The notes under the pieces were generated by a model. That model was not told where the DNA came from, ran no database searches, and saw only the letters and a program-made list of their open reading frames with translations. Positions 12,701 through 22,686 of a stretch of DNA of 64,000 nucleotides are shown here, piece after piece. Positions within the stretch are counted from its first letter, which is position 1, and each line of letters starts with the position of its first letter. Source of the stretch: Tubulanus polymorphus (Eukaryota > Nemertea > Palaeonemertea > Tubulaniformes > Tubulanidae). The DNA lies in NCBI RefSeq assembly GCF_964204645.1, contig NC_134031.1, positions 20,581,307-20,645,306 of the forward strand. Reading direction: 5' to 3'. The translations under genes were made by a program, and so were the position numbers.

Positions 12701-15700
12701 AATCTGATCCATATCGCTTGTAGCGAGCATTTAATAAGAAATCATTGTATACTCACAGTCATTATCATATTGAGAGCATCGACGTAATTCTTCTCGGTTT
12801 CAACCAGTTCTTTTACGCAATAATCGCGCTTCGATTTCGGTTCTTCCGTCGGACTCTATATAAAAACAGTAGAAATTCTTAATTCAGTTTCACGAACACA
12901 TACTCAGCAATTTCACTTTATCCACGTTCAAAAATTATTTCTTCATCCTTCACCGTTTCATACAGATATTTTTACCGTTTTGCCATAAAACCATCGTCAT
13001 TTCAACTCCCATTTTGTTTCGTGATTTCAGAGTAAAATGGGGAGGTCGGCGAATTGAAGGCGATCGCTTCGTGATCATGCATGACACAATATGAAACATT
13101 TGTGGGATTTTACTGTTATTTTTGCATCACGGATTATTGTGATCTTATCGATTCATTGAATAAATCTAATAAGTCTACGTATGATATGTATATACCGGAC
13201 AAGCAAAGCAAGCACATTCATCACAACGAAAATCAGAATTCATCTTGCTAGATGAATTCTGCATTCGAAGATTAAAATCATTGTAGATTTGTTAAAAACT
13301 AACTAAAATCGGTACAAGGAAAGTTAGTGAGGTTAATACCATTCAAAAAATCTTTAAAAACCAAGGTTTAAGCAGATCAGGCTATTTATTCGTGAATGCA
13401 AATGCTTTGACTAAACTCCTAAAAAGAAACTTAAAAGTTTATAACTCAAATTCTGCAGATCTGCCGCTGTCCTGGATTTCCAAGATAGGGTTAGTACATA
13501 TAGATATAATTTAACAAATGAGGACATTTTTTCCGCCGATAATGATGACGATGAAAGGTGTAATGGAAAGAAATTGAGGAAAACTCAGTCTGCGAGATCT
13601 CACCAAAAATATCCGGGACCTTATGACTGACTCAAAAATGAAGACTTTTTACTTTTGAAGCACAAAACAGCACCTTCATAATTCAAATTCATCTCACTCA
13701 TACAGCCTAGATAAATCTTCCCCCAAAGACACAAAACATTACACATAAAATACTCTAGTTCTTTGGTACCAGTCGCCCGATCAAAGATTAAGCCTGCAGG
13801 ACATCTTTAACCAACAATTGAGCTACTGGCACCAGGTTTTCACGAAGATTTATTTGGAGGAAAATGAGAAGTTTATCGAGGCTGTATAATTCGTGTGCGT
13901 TTCCATTTTTGTAAACACTATTACAATAGCTCATATAGATATACATAATGTTATAAAGCGATGCATAAAACAAGGACATATCATCATCAAGTGTAGGAGG
14001 TTAATAACGATGACCAGGCCCTGAAACCGATTGGATCCATAGCACTAGTCAACATTTAGCAAATAATATTCAATGTATATGTTCATTGTATTCAGATATA
14101 ATATGCCAGTTGCGTCGAGGACAGTTGCCTAAAAGTAGATTGAAGTTCAACTTTCTGATGAATACCAAACCATTGAAATGATGAAATTTTTTGAATCGAC
14201 ACTATGTCAATTATCCACAGGTCAACTTGAACCAACTCTTAAGCAACTAGCCCTCGAAATTTCATAAATTCTCACATTTCTTCCAAAAATTTTGACTGAA
14301 ACATTTGGATACCAAAATGGAAATTCTTCCAAACTTTTTTACTAAAGAAAATGATCCTTTTCATACAGATACCAGGGTGTACAGATTGGGTAGCAAGTTT
14401 CTACTGTACGAAATGACTTTTTTGAAATTTCGGATAATTTAAAGCCTTCCAAAAATTGAGAGTAAACTTAAATTAAAAATAGAATTTGAATTGAAAATGA
14501 ACCAGAAACTAGAAACAATTCTGATTTTGAGAGTATTTTGATATTTTTGGGCGTAGTTGAACTCCAGTAGTAAAATAGAAACTACTCTCAAATACAGAAA
14601 TAGTCGTACCCAGGTCTGCATGTACATAATACTCTAAATGAGAATTGATGAAATTCGATTGGATACTAAAAGTTAGCAGGTCACAAAGGTCATTCATACA
14701 TGTGGCGCGGTAACCGAGGAGGGACGGTTCGCGACAAAAACGTCGTAAATTTTTTCGCCTTCTTCGTCGGAATCGGAATCCATGTCGTAAACGCCGGCTG
14801 AGTGATTCTCCAAACCGCTGAAAATATTAGAAAAACAAATAACGCGATGGCTACAAACGTTATCGAGATCTCGCGTACGTGACTCGTTCGTCAGCAGCCT
14901 CCGTGTCCATCTCCAGTTACACGTATTACTCCAGTTCCAAGAAGAGTTGGATTAAATTCATCCGATCACCCAATACATTGTCGCTATCTGAAAATTTGTC
15001 CAATCAGTGTTTAGATATTCCTATGTGGTATTGAACAGCAATTAAAATCTATACGTCAACCAAAACTTCGACCAATGACTGGAACCGTGAAAGCCCTGAA
15101 ATTTGAAATAAAATGTCGTAATTCATCGAGATTGTTATGGAAAATTCACCACAAATATATTGCCGCAGAAAAGCCTTGATATAAGAAATGCCTTCAAAAT
15201 AAATGAGCCTGAAATATAATAAGAATGAGCCTTCTGACGCAGTCGACTGTGGATATCAAGGATTCCACTCATGGCATCCACCAGACGCCAATATAGTGCA
15301 TTACGACATCACGATGCCGGATTTTTTTTCAGATTTATCTTACTTCTATGAACAAATGATGAATGAAATCGTGCCATATTTTAACCCTAAACATCAATCT
15401 GGGTTTATCTTATCTATCGAGACATGATTTGCTTAGTTTTTGAAGAAAGGCGATAAAAATCTAGATCAAAAGTTATTAGAAAATAAACGAAATTTTGATA
15501 GAGTTGTCCAGTGCACGTCAATTAGCGGGAACTCTGGTGGCGCGGTGTCCCCATCGAATACCGTTACGAGATCTGAAATAAAGAGATGATACATATCTAG
15601 CGAGATGAACTAAATCATAGAGGTCGCAGACAGCTACAAGGTAGAGCAAAGATTGAGGGAAAATTATCTGTTAGATCTAATACATAATCACACGCACACC

Positions 15701-18700
15701 AGACGAAAGAAATCATAGCTAATCACTTCATCATTATAGATAGATACAGGGAGCAGACAAACGAAAAAGCTAATTCTATTCTTCTATGTCTATTCTATAA
15801 ATAAAACATCATAAATCGAACGCAGATTCCTTCTTTTTTTTTTAAGGCGCAGAGAATCAGTTGCCGTTAATAATCATGTGAACAAGATGCTTATCATCAT
15901 ATCATCATAGCAGAAAATGATTTCCAATCAATGCAGGTACTGATTATAGACACCACCATTTTATTGCTAGAGCATCGTGTTTATGCAGCTGATAGCTGGT
16001 TCTCAACACAATAAAGAGATTTAACTGCGTTGTTTTTTCTGAACCAATCACCCTTTCAGACTTATGATACGGCAGACAGATCTAAAGCAGTCAATCTTAG
16101 CGTTACTTGAAAGTGACTTCAAAACGAAACTCTACGGTTAACCTAGGCCTCAAACGATGATACTTATTGACTAGACCAGACCGTTTTATCATTTTTCATA
16201 AAGAACCTTCTTGAAAAATCTTGCAACGCAATTTGCATTCTCGGTTAAAGATGCTTGTTATTTATTCGAGAGTATGCAGGTCTAGTATGAAACTGAAATT
16301 CACCTTGATCCAAAAAGACTCGGTACATGTACCGGTACATCAAGTTGCTTTGTATCATTTTAACGTGTTTCACAATCATAATAAACTGTGGACCCAGATC
16401 CACTGCTCAAATGAACAATCTTACGCATAGTTTAGACTTTAACCGATTTCGAACTCGGTTTGGCTTAGTAGTACGTATCATACGTTCTGAAAGGGTACGG
16501 TACAGAAAACATTATCAAATCTTTTTATTTCATTCACAAGAAAAAGATGTAGATTTTGAGACGTCCGAAAAATGTATGGTAGTTACGTAGTAAAGAATTT
16601 AAGAAAGGATCTGAAAAAACCGCGTGCAAACATCAAATAAACCCATTTCTAGATGGCACTGTATTCATCGAAACATGGTCTTGTGATACATCAATGTTCA
16701 TACTACTCAATCAATACAATAGAGATGATATTTGTGTCAACCACGACACAGATTATTCAACGTTTCTCGACTATTTCTTATAGTGATCTTTATGAATACT
16801 GAAGATGACTTATGTGAGCGTTTGGCCATTTAACACGTCCACTGCCACTGAACTAATACCGCTCTGCACCCAATTGCCACTATGAATATACTCATATAGG
16901 TTGGCGCTGGAGCTGTTAGAGCTTTAGCTCAAAATTGACCAATGAACTTTGAGAATGAAGCAGAGCTTTTTCAACAGCCAATCAGGAACTGTGTCCCGTC
17001 TGCTAAAGTGCAAATTTCAAACTGCAAATAGGAAGAATCAGCTACGAATATATCCATAGTGGCGCTGGTGACAGAACCGTAATTATGAGTATGTTCTTAG
17101 CCGGCAGCGAACGTGTTAAAGGAAATACATGATACGCCAGTGCCATCTATTAACGAGAAAACGTAACGTAGAAACACTACTCCAAAAAGATTAGGCAAAC
17201 ACAACGTAATGAATAACCAGCATGTTTTCGTTATATACCGGTTGTTGAGCGCGACATGAACAGAGATCCTCGTAAATATCCTGTTCCTCTTCCATCGGGT
17301 CTCGATAGATACTCTCGGTATCGTTCTCCATTTCCCTAAAGTAGCATCGCGTAAAAAAAACGAACAACATTAGAACATACAGCGGTCATTGTGAATGGGA
17401 TGACGATATTAACTGTCACCAAATCACTGATGAACATGTATAGGCTAATTATATAGTACTCTCGTCAGGAGAGACATGATCCCCATCCCGTACTGTTTTT
17501 GTTTTCATAAACCAGGATCCAGCTCTATTGTTCTTGTCTCATAATTCATCTCTCAGATTAAGACATTGAATGCACTGTTTCGCTCCCGGCAGGTGAAGTG
17601 GGCTTGTAATGGATACACCAAATAAACATAAATAAATTATGGACTAATACCTTCTCTAGAGTCTAACTTTTCTGAGATCTATAGTACTGGACCCTTTGAG
17701 TCAGAGATAGGTTATAAGCCCTGACCAAGAAACATATCTTCACCGGGGTTCAAAACCTAAAAGCTCTCGGTTGTGAGTCAAAACTCAATCTACCAAGTCA
17801 TGACGAGGGCAGTAAGACAGTTTGAAGTGGATAACGTGGTCTGGGATTACGTACATACTACGTGCGCAGGTATGAAAACATCAAAGTAGTATTACTGGGT
17901 AAGAAATGAACAGGATTCTGAACAGGATTCCCCAAACAGGATTGTAATGATCGATGATCATTGAACATACCAGTAGTTTCTATAGGCAGCTATACTGCAG
18001 AGATCTTACAGCTAACCGTATTGGTTGTCAAATATAAGAAGTGTTTTACATGACAGATCCTCGATGAAGTTTGTAAATCATTAGTTGTTGCTCCAGCACT
18101 GGTTGGCTAATAAACTATATCGACGTCATGTGCAGGATGTTAATACAGGGCGACGGGTATACTGGCAGCTCAACAGGTTCCCCATCACGTTATCCCTGAG
18201 ACAGAAATCAGTTCCCTGTGTTTTCTAGAATGGTGGTCACCTCGTTGTGACATTCCACGAGAACACCATCAGAATAACCCAGCACGGTAGATAAACGATT
18301 TTTTAAACAAACAATTCATTCATTTTCGTCGTCGTCGTAAATAAGGAAGGAAAGCGCTCAGCGAGCTCAGAAAAATCTTCGTGCAATTTAAGTACGAAAC
18401 ATTTCTTTTCTTTAAAATTAAATCTTCATTATGAATGAATTGATCAGTAAAAATACTTACGGCACAAGTAAATCCAATCCATTATAATATTCGTGTTCAA
18501 TGTCGACTGATTCATTTCGAGGCGGAAAACCGCTAAAATAAAACATAAGAAATTTAAATTACAAATTAAATTAAATCATTCCTGAAAGAAATATTTCAAC
18601 TTTATACTACTGATTATAGATGAATTTGGTCCCATGGATTATTTTCGAACCTTCCTCTAAAAAAACTAATAACTAACCTGCCAACAGCTGCCTGAGCTTG

Positions 18701-21700
18701 TGGAGTTTTCGACAGTTTTGATAAAGTGCTGATCACCTATTAAGAAAAAAGAAAAAAAAAACGCGATTAAATCTTAGTGCGATAATCAATAACGAATGAA
18801 CTTGTTTTTAAACTGATTAAATCTGTCGATCTGAAATATACTGTAAATGTGATGTAAGCAAATAATTCTGATTTTTCAGCCTGAAGTCGAAAGAGATAAA
18901 AGTAAAAGGAAGTGATAAAGTTTGAGCGAAGCGTTCACTTCCACGGATTCTTCTAAGTATTGTTTTTCACTGATAAATCACGCGTAGTGAAGATATAACG
19001 TTTAAGTGGGAAAAGAAAACCGAAACATAACAAGATTATGAACAGTTACTGTTTTAACCCACGTCGAAACTTCAAGCATTAATTCACCAGGATCTAATCC
19101 CATTATACGGCTCGTGCAGAGACGATTTGGCCCTCGAGTCAAATTTGGGCTGTGAGGCTTCCCTGGGTTCTTCTAATTCTCTGAGTTTGGCAGGTTTTCC
19201 AAGACAGTGGCCAACTTGTTACAAACCTGTCGGGTTACCAACCGACAGACAGGTAGACGATTAGCTAAAGCCAACTTGAATCATGCATCAAGTATATCTA
19301 TCATGTCTCGACCAAAGCCACTCTGATATTGTGGCCGTGTGCTGAGGCGCTATTAACATCATCAATCAGGGTACCGACAATGCTACTAGGGTAGCGAGCA
19401 AGGATTCTCCGGGTGGCCAGTCCCAGCTGAAATGCACATTGTTTCCCCTGACTTGAATTGATTTGCTAAGAATGTTATCAACTAACACAGTCAAATACGT
19501 AAGACATGGACGAAAACTGTTTCACTTAACCCGCAATCTAGCAAACATATTTGCTTGTTTAATCCCGGAGTTTAAGCTTTTTTTTTAACAAATTTCCAGA
19601 CTATTCCCTGATTTCTTAAAGGAAAGAAAATCCTCAGACTTTTTCCTGATTTCCAGGTATCCGTGACGATCCGCCAGTGGTTTTACTGGGTTATCGCGCT
19701 TCAGTGAAATTTATACCATACACCGAGTGAAAAAGTGAATCTTATATCTATCCAATAACTTATTCGATAATCTTTAGATTAATAGCCAGGTCAATGATCT
19801 CCCCGTCCCGGGTCGATAACAAACAGCATTCGAGGATTTGAAAGGGTTAAAACATACCTTGCCGAAGTTTCTCATATCGAACAGATCGTACGAATCGAAC
19901 AAATCACTTTCTCTCATCGCGAACGTGATTTTACACGTTTGTAAAAACGCTCGTATATTCTTCAGGCATAAGAACTGCAACGATAAAAAGAGACATTTAA
20001 CGTAAAACTTTAAAAATTGGAACATTCCGCGCTTTAAAGTCATCATCTATCTCCGTCTGTTCAACAGGGAATGATTTCATGCGTTCACCGTATTTTGATG
20101 ATCACTTCCTGAAAATATGGTACCGTATTTTGATGATCACTTCCTGAAAATATGGTGAAGCGCCCTGTACCACAATTCTACAGGGTGGCGCCACTTTCCA
20201 CCGATTCACAATGTCGAGTTTTCCATGATTTTTCTCGGTTTTAACAAAAAATTAGAGTAATTTCTAGGATTAAAATTTCACAATTCATTCATTTTTCACA
20301 GCGAAACATGCACAGATGAAGAAACAATAAAATGGTCAATAAAATATTCACATTTCCTGAGCTTTCCAGGTTTTCCAGGTCAGTAGCCACCCTGCATCCC
20401 AACCTAAAGTTCATCGAAGAGTTTGCGATAATCTCAAGGGATTTTTTTTATAAACCAGGAGAATTTAGACAGAGGTATTTTTTCGCACATGATTTAAAGT
20501 AGCTGTCTGTCTCCCGCCACCAATTACCCAATAATGGGTTACTATGGAAACAACTACCGGGCAAACATTTGTAACAAGTAATTTGTACATCGGACGAAAA
20601 CCATAAACTATGAGAGCTGGACAAAAAGGTCAAGGCCTTTCATTGCCCTTTAATACGTGATAAAACTATCTTGCCTTAGTAAGAGCATTGGCAGAAAGAT
20701 TCAGTAGACTCCCGTACTTGTCCACATGGACAAACGATCAGGTTTAATTGAAAGTGAACTCGTGATAATTCAAATTTTAAGAGCATATATTTCAATAGGT
20801 TAAAATCTATGACTGAGAGAAAACAAACTACTACCCGATATCAGGAGGGGGGGGGGCGTATTTTGTACCAGTTTTTGGAGTTAATATTTGACATTAGTAT
20901 TCAATAAGGGAATCAGGATCACTTGAAAAATGAAACTGCGAAAGAGGAGTTCACAACTGAAACACCCACAGGCCAATTTGAAAGACAAATGATTTCTGTG
21001 AACTGAATATCAAATAAAATCAAACTGTCTTCGAAAGATAAGTCGTCACCTCGCTGAACAGTTGTCATATTTTTAAACGTAATGATGGTCTCAACTGAAG
21101 ACGACATAAAGCAGGTTGGACTGTATTTACTTTGCTTTTCCAGAGCATCATTTACTGGCTGGTTGACATTTCAAGATAGTCAATAGTAAGCCCTACATAG
21201 ATTTGCAGCTTTAAACTACACTGGGGGGTTATAATAAAGGTCATTGATTCAATAATAAGATATGATGATTCTTATTTGAGCTCAAGGTTGTCATTATGAA
21301 TCATTCTTATGTAGTCACATTTGCTGCCTGACCCAAAACCCCAATACACCACACAGAATTTGATAGTTTAAGCTCTTTTCGTCATTTATCTTAAAAATAT
21401 CGCAGTGGATATTTTACTGTATGCGGCAAAGTGTTAACTTCCGCTATCTTACCATACATCGTCGCTGATTGGCTGATTAATGCCGCCCATGCGCAGAAAG
21501 GTGCGCGACTTAGAAAATTCGAGGAAAGTGTGGAGAATAGAGTTAGAGAAAATAGAGCGGATTGAGCGAGACTCGAACCCGGGCCAGTAAATTACTAGCG
21601 CAGCATCATACCACCAGACCACCGAGCTCGCTGAAAACCAATCTATCTAATAGTACTTCACCTTACCCTAATCCTATTCCTAGGGGTAAAACGGACCCTA

Positions 21701-22686
21701 ACCCTATGGGTCCTTTAGACCCTAAACCCATCGGAACCCTAACCCTAACCCCAATAAAATGATTATAGTAATGATGTAGGGTAAAATAGCGGAAGTTAAA
21801 TATCCACTTCATTACCTTTTGGTTTAAAACAAACTACAAATCCTTGATGTAACTTTGCCTTCACTCAAATGAATAACATAGCAGTTTGTTACTGACTAAA
21901 CCACAGTCCTGTTTATGACTGAATAAACTGCAGTCCAGTTAGGCCTACTGTCTAAAACAAAAAAGTCCTCCTGTTGCTGCAGTCAGGAAGGTACTGAGTA
22001 AACCGCACGTTGGCCTAGGGGAATCAGGGGGAAGCAATAGGTGATGATTGAATTATCATTAAAATCACCAAGTCAGTGTGTTAGGCGCGCTTGAAGAATT
22101 CTTTTGAGGATTCATTGAGACTGAACCATATAACTGACAAAACATGACTAAACCGCAGTCCAGTTACTGACTAAACAGCAGTCCTGTGACTGACTACAAA
22201 GCAGTCCTGTGACTGCCTAAAGCAAAGTCAATAGTTAAGAGGCCTTCAGTGTAAAAAAGTAGTAGTAGTCGAAGAAAATGACGTAAAACTACATCATTAC
22301 CAGTGAAATGGTGAGCGATATAAAGTAGACATTCAATTCATCTTACGATAATATATAAATAAAATATCATTGCAGAGAGTAGAAACAATACCTTCAAAAT
22401 AACCAAACCGAAACTTATTTTTTGACAATCTAATTACACCTACCTGCGACATTTGAGGTCGGGAGTTGAAGTCTTTCGGATCGACGCAGTTCGCCGATAG
22501 AACGTTCAATAGGTGACATATTAATACACCGTCTCGTAGACTTTGTGCTAGGTGTACGACCTCGGCGTCTGGCCCAGTAGCTTCGTGGTTCGCCGGTAAA
22601 ACTTTACACCTGACGAGCCATTCTACACACATTCGCCATTCTTCCTTGTTAGCCGCAGCCATTTTGTTTTTTTCCAGATGATTCAA
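2715..22686 (-). CDS. VAV: Vav-type Rho guanine nucleotide exchange factor (partial, 3' end not visible)
   Basis: Vav proteins load GTP onto Rho/Rac/Cdc42 at the plasma membrane downstream of tyrosine kinases. Reading the minus strand gives CH, acidic tyrosine region, DH (RhoGEF), PH, C1 and the first SH3 domain in canonical Vav order, about 720 residues per isoform. Exons: 22444-22686, 19858-19974, 18678-18736, 18461-18532, 17239-17335 or 14700-14817, 12757-12855, 12509-12577, 12134-12331, 11930-12025, 11731-11802, 11498-11571, 10477-10568, 9719-9764, 5610-5699, 5152-5261, 4689-4822, 4297-4341, 4101-4199, 3616-3740, 3367-3429, 2715-2861. All splice sites are GT-AG, and phases agree except at the 11498/10568 junction. 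Two starts are possible: Met1 at 22686 or Met9 at 22662. The second better matches the usual Vav N-terminus. The SH2 and second SH3 (about 170 residues) are missing from the window. Confidence 0.93.
4101..4822 (-). other. VAV: Vav C1 domain and proline-rich linker
   Basis: Exon 4689-4822 gives [20 protein letters not shown] and then VFFQGYLCK. Exon 4297-4341 gives [15 protein letters not shown]. Exon 4101-4199 gives a linker with [20 protein letters not shown]. In typical C1 domains the last half reads C-x2-C-x4-H-x2-C and ends with one more Cys. Here it reads [12 protein letters not shown], so the second Cys of the pair is Ser, and no final Cys follows within 20 residues. The proline-rich linker precedes the SH3 as in other Vavs. 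Confidence 0.88.
7753..7773 (-). other. VAV: Possible optional 21-nt Vav exon (MVDKLLW)
   Basis: Minus strand: acceptor tatttctag, then seven codons ATG GTG GAT AAG TTA TTA TGG, then donor GTAAGC. Both flanking Vav exons (9719-9764 end, 5699 start) are in phase 0, so inclusion would add MVDKLLW between the PH strands without a frameshift. Known Vavs have no residues here. It begins with ATG and lies about 80 bases downstream (minus orientation) of four CCAAT boxes, so it might instead be an alternative first exon. Chance occurrence is quite possible. Confidence 0.25.
7849..7922. promoter_or_regulatory. Cluster of four CCAAT boxes in a Vav intron
   Basis: The motif GACCAAT occurs four times in about 70 bases (CCAAT at 7851, 7870, 7883 and 7914), always in the same orientation. 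It matches the NF-Y core ACCAAT(C/G). NF-Y sites in series are typical of promoters or enhancers (established), but no TATA or initiator is evident. It could equally be a small degenerate tandem repeat. Confidence 0.35.
8632..9060. repeat. 27-bp minisatellite, about 16 units
   Basis: Direct repeats of a 27-bp unit (atgtacggaWacagtaccga + gtgtaag). The first four units have 'ggaaac'; the next ten have 'ggatac'. One degenerate unit and a final 'ggatac' unit follow. Because 27 is a multiple of 3, the plus strand is open ([18 protein letters not shown]), but the array lies inside a minus-strand Vav intron with no start context or family similarity, so the ORF is judged fortuitous. Confidence 0.95.
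9220..9350. mobile_element. MITE-like inverted-repeat element
   Basis: Terminal inverted repeats: left arm 'caggggctggttgctcaaaa' followed by gttggttagagttaacc, and right arm 'ggttatctctaaccaactt' followed by ttgagtaactggcccccag. No coding capacity. Structure and ends resemble the elements at 10244-10360, 36221-36317, 37197-37334, 39707-39812 and 40531-40672. Confidence 0.6.
9853..10140. mobile_element. tRNA-like SINE fragment
   Basis: About 10018-10085 (gcactggggctagtgtggct ... gggttccaatccctgcc) matches about 57605-57675 (gcactcgggctagtgtggca ... cgttcgaatccctgccg). Both have a Pol III B-box-like GTTCNAATCC and an A-box-like GGCTAGTGTGG. The segment just upstream (about 9935-9995) matches 57512-57570 in inverse orientation. 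Best read as a tRNA-derived SINE or a composite relic; too degenerate for a functional tRNA. Confidence 0.5.
10244..10360. mobile_element. MITE-like hairpin element
   Basis: Ends 'ggaccaagttccacagttga' and 'actgtggaactggacc' are inverted repeats, and the interior is also palindromic (gagttagagttaactctt / gagttaactctgagtc). No ORF. A close relative lies at 36221-36317. It is inside the Vav intron. Confidence 0.65.
11498..12855 (-). other. VAV: Vav DH (RhoGEF) domain exons
   Basis: Six exons in uninterrupted phase 0 (12757-12855, 12509-12577, 12134-12331, 11930-12025, 11731-11802, 11498-11571) encode the Dbl-homology domain. Landmarks are [20 protein letters not shown] (CR1), [47 protein letters not shown] (CR2), [20 protein letters not shown] (CR3), and [17 protein letters not shown]. 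This domain catalyses GDP release from Rho GTPases. The last exon ends with two bases of a split codon, which does not match the phase at which the next recognisable exon (10568) must be read. Confidence 0.93.
14700..18736 (-). other. VAV: Vav acidic region with two alternative tyrosine exons
   Basis: Exon 3 (18678-18736, [19 protein letters not shown]) ends the CH domain. Exon 4 (18461-18532) carries [10 protein letters not shown], the equivalent of the first regulatory tyrosine (VAV1 Tyr142 region), and ends with two bases of a split codon. Two exons can follow. Exon 5a (17239-17335, 97 nt) reads [18 protein letters not shown]. Exon 5b (14700-14817, 118 nt) reads [20 protein letters not shown]. 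Both supply the one base that completes the codon and both end in phase 0, so each joins cleanly to the DH exon at 12855. Each carries two acidic-context tyrosines like VAV1 Tyr160/Tyr174, whose phosphorylation relieves autoinhibition in known Vavs. Confidence 0.85.
16830..17120. mobile_element. TTAA-ended MITE-like element in Vav intron
   Basis: Terminal inverted repeats 'ttaacacgtccactgcca' and 'ggcagcgaacgtgttaa' bound about 290 bp with no coding capacity. A diverged second copy is at about 31705-31935 (left end ttaacatgttggctgccactg-like, right end ggcagcaaatgtcaaa). A TTAA at both termini is the target signature of piggyBac-type elements (established); autonomy or family cannot be shown here. 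Confidence 0.55.
20090..20157. repeat. Tandem duplication of about 32 bp
   Basis: The sequence 'accgtattttgatgatcact' + tcctgaaaatatggt occurs twice in tandem, at about 20088-20122 and 20122-20156, in the Vav CH-domain intron just before the CAGGGTGGC element. Confidence 0.7.
20180..20396. mobile_element. Element with CAGGGTGGC inverted ends
   Basis: Left end 'cagggtggcgccactttcca' and right end 'ccaggtcagtagccaccctg' are inverted repeats around about 215 bp. Related sequence in the other orientation is at about 29575-29743 (ends ggaaagtggcgccaccctg), with partial matches at 34930-35035, 19560-19670, 42330-42425 and 42780-42870. No ORF. It has the character of a non-autonomous DNA transposon. 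Confidence 0.5.
21565..21640 (-). mobile_element. tRNA-like SINE head or tRNA pseudogene
   Basis: On the minus strand 'gctcggtggtctggtggtat' (A-box-like) is followed by 'cccgggttcgagtctcgctc' (B box GGGTTCGAGTC). The outer AGCGAG/CTCGCT bases can pair. The would-be anticodon loop lacks U33, so a functional tRNA is unlikely. It directly abuts the telomere-like stretch. Confidence 0.45.
21655..21760. repeat. Degenerate interstitial telomere-like (CCCTAA)n
   Basis: Many variants of CCCTAA (ttaccctaatcctattccta, cggaccctaaccctatgggt, aaccctaaccctaacccc) lie within about 100 bp on the plus strand. A single ctagggttagggttatc occurs at about 22903. TTAGGG is the metazoan telomere unit. The array is short, impure and internal, inside the Vav first intron. 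Confidence 0.7.

Larger units (their letters stand above)
19858..22686 (-). other. VAV: Vav exons 1-2: calponin-homology domain
   Basis: Exon 1 (22444-22686, 81 codons, phase 0) and exon 2 (19858-19974, 39 codons) encode the CH domain. Visible landmarks are [35 protein letters not shown] at the exon 1/2 boundary, [14 protein letters not shown], and the motif [17 protein letters not shown]. In Vav the CH domain folds back on the DH/PH/C1 core and helps autoinhibition (established). The 2.5-kb intron between them contains the tRNA-like/telomere-like region at 21.56-21.76 kb and a MITE-like element at 20.18-20.40 kb. Confidence 0.93.

Noticed and set aside
15487-15576. Possible Vav exon or microexon between the two tyrosine exons
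   Set aside because: A good acceptor and a GTAACG donor give a 5-nt exon, but mutually exclusive use of exons 5a and 5b resolves the phase problem without it.
21565-21640. Functional tRNA gene
   Set aside because: Acceptor pairing is partial and the anticodon loop lacks the invariant U33.
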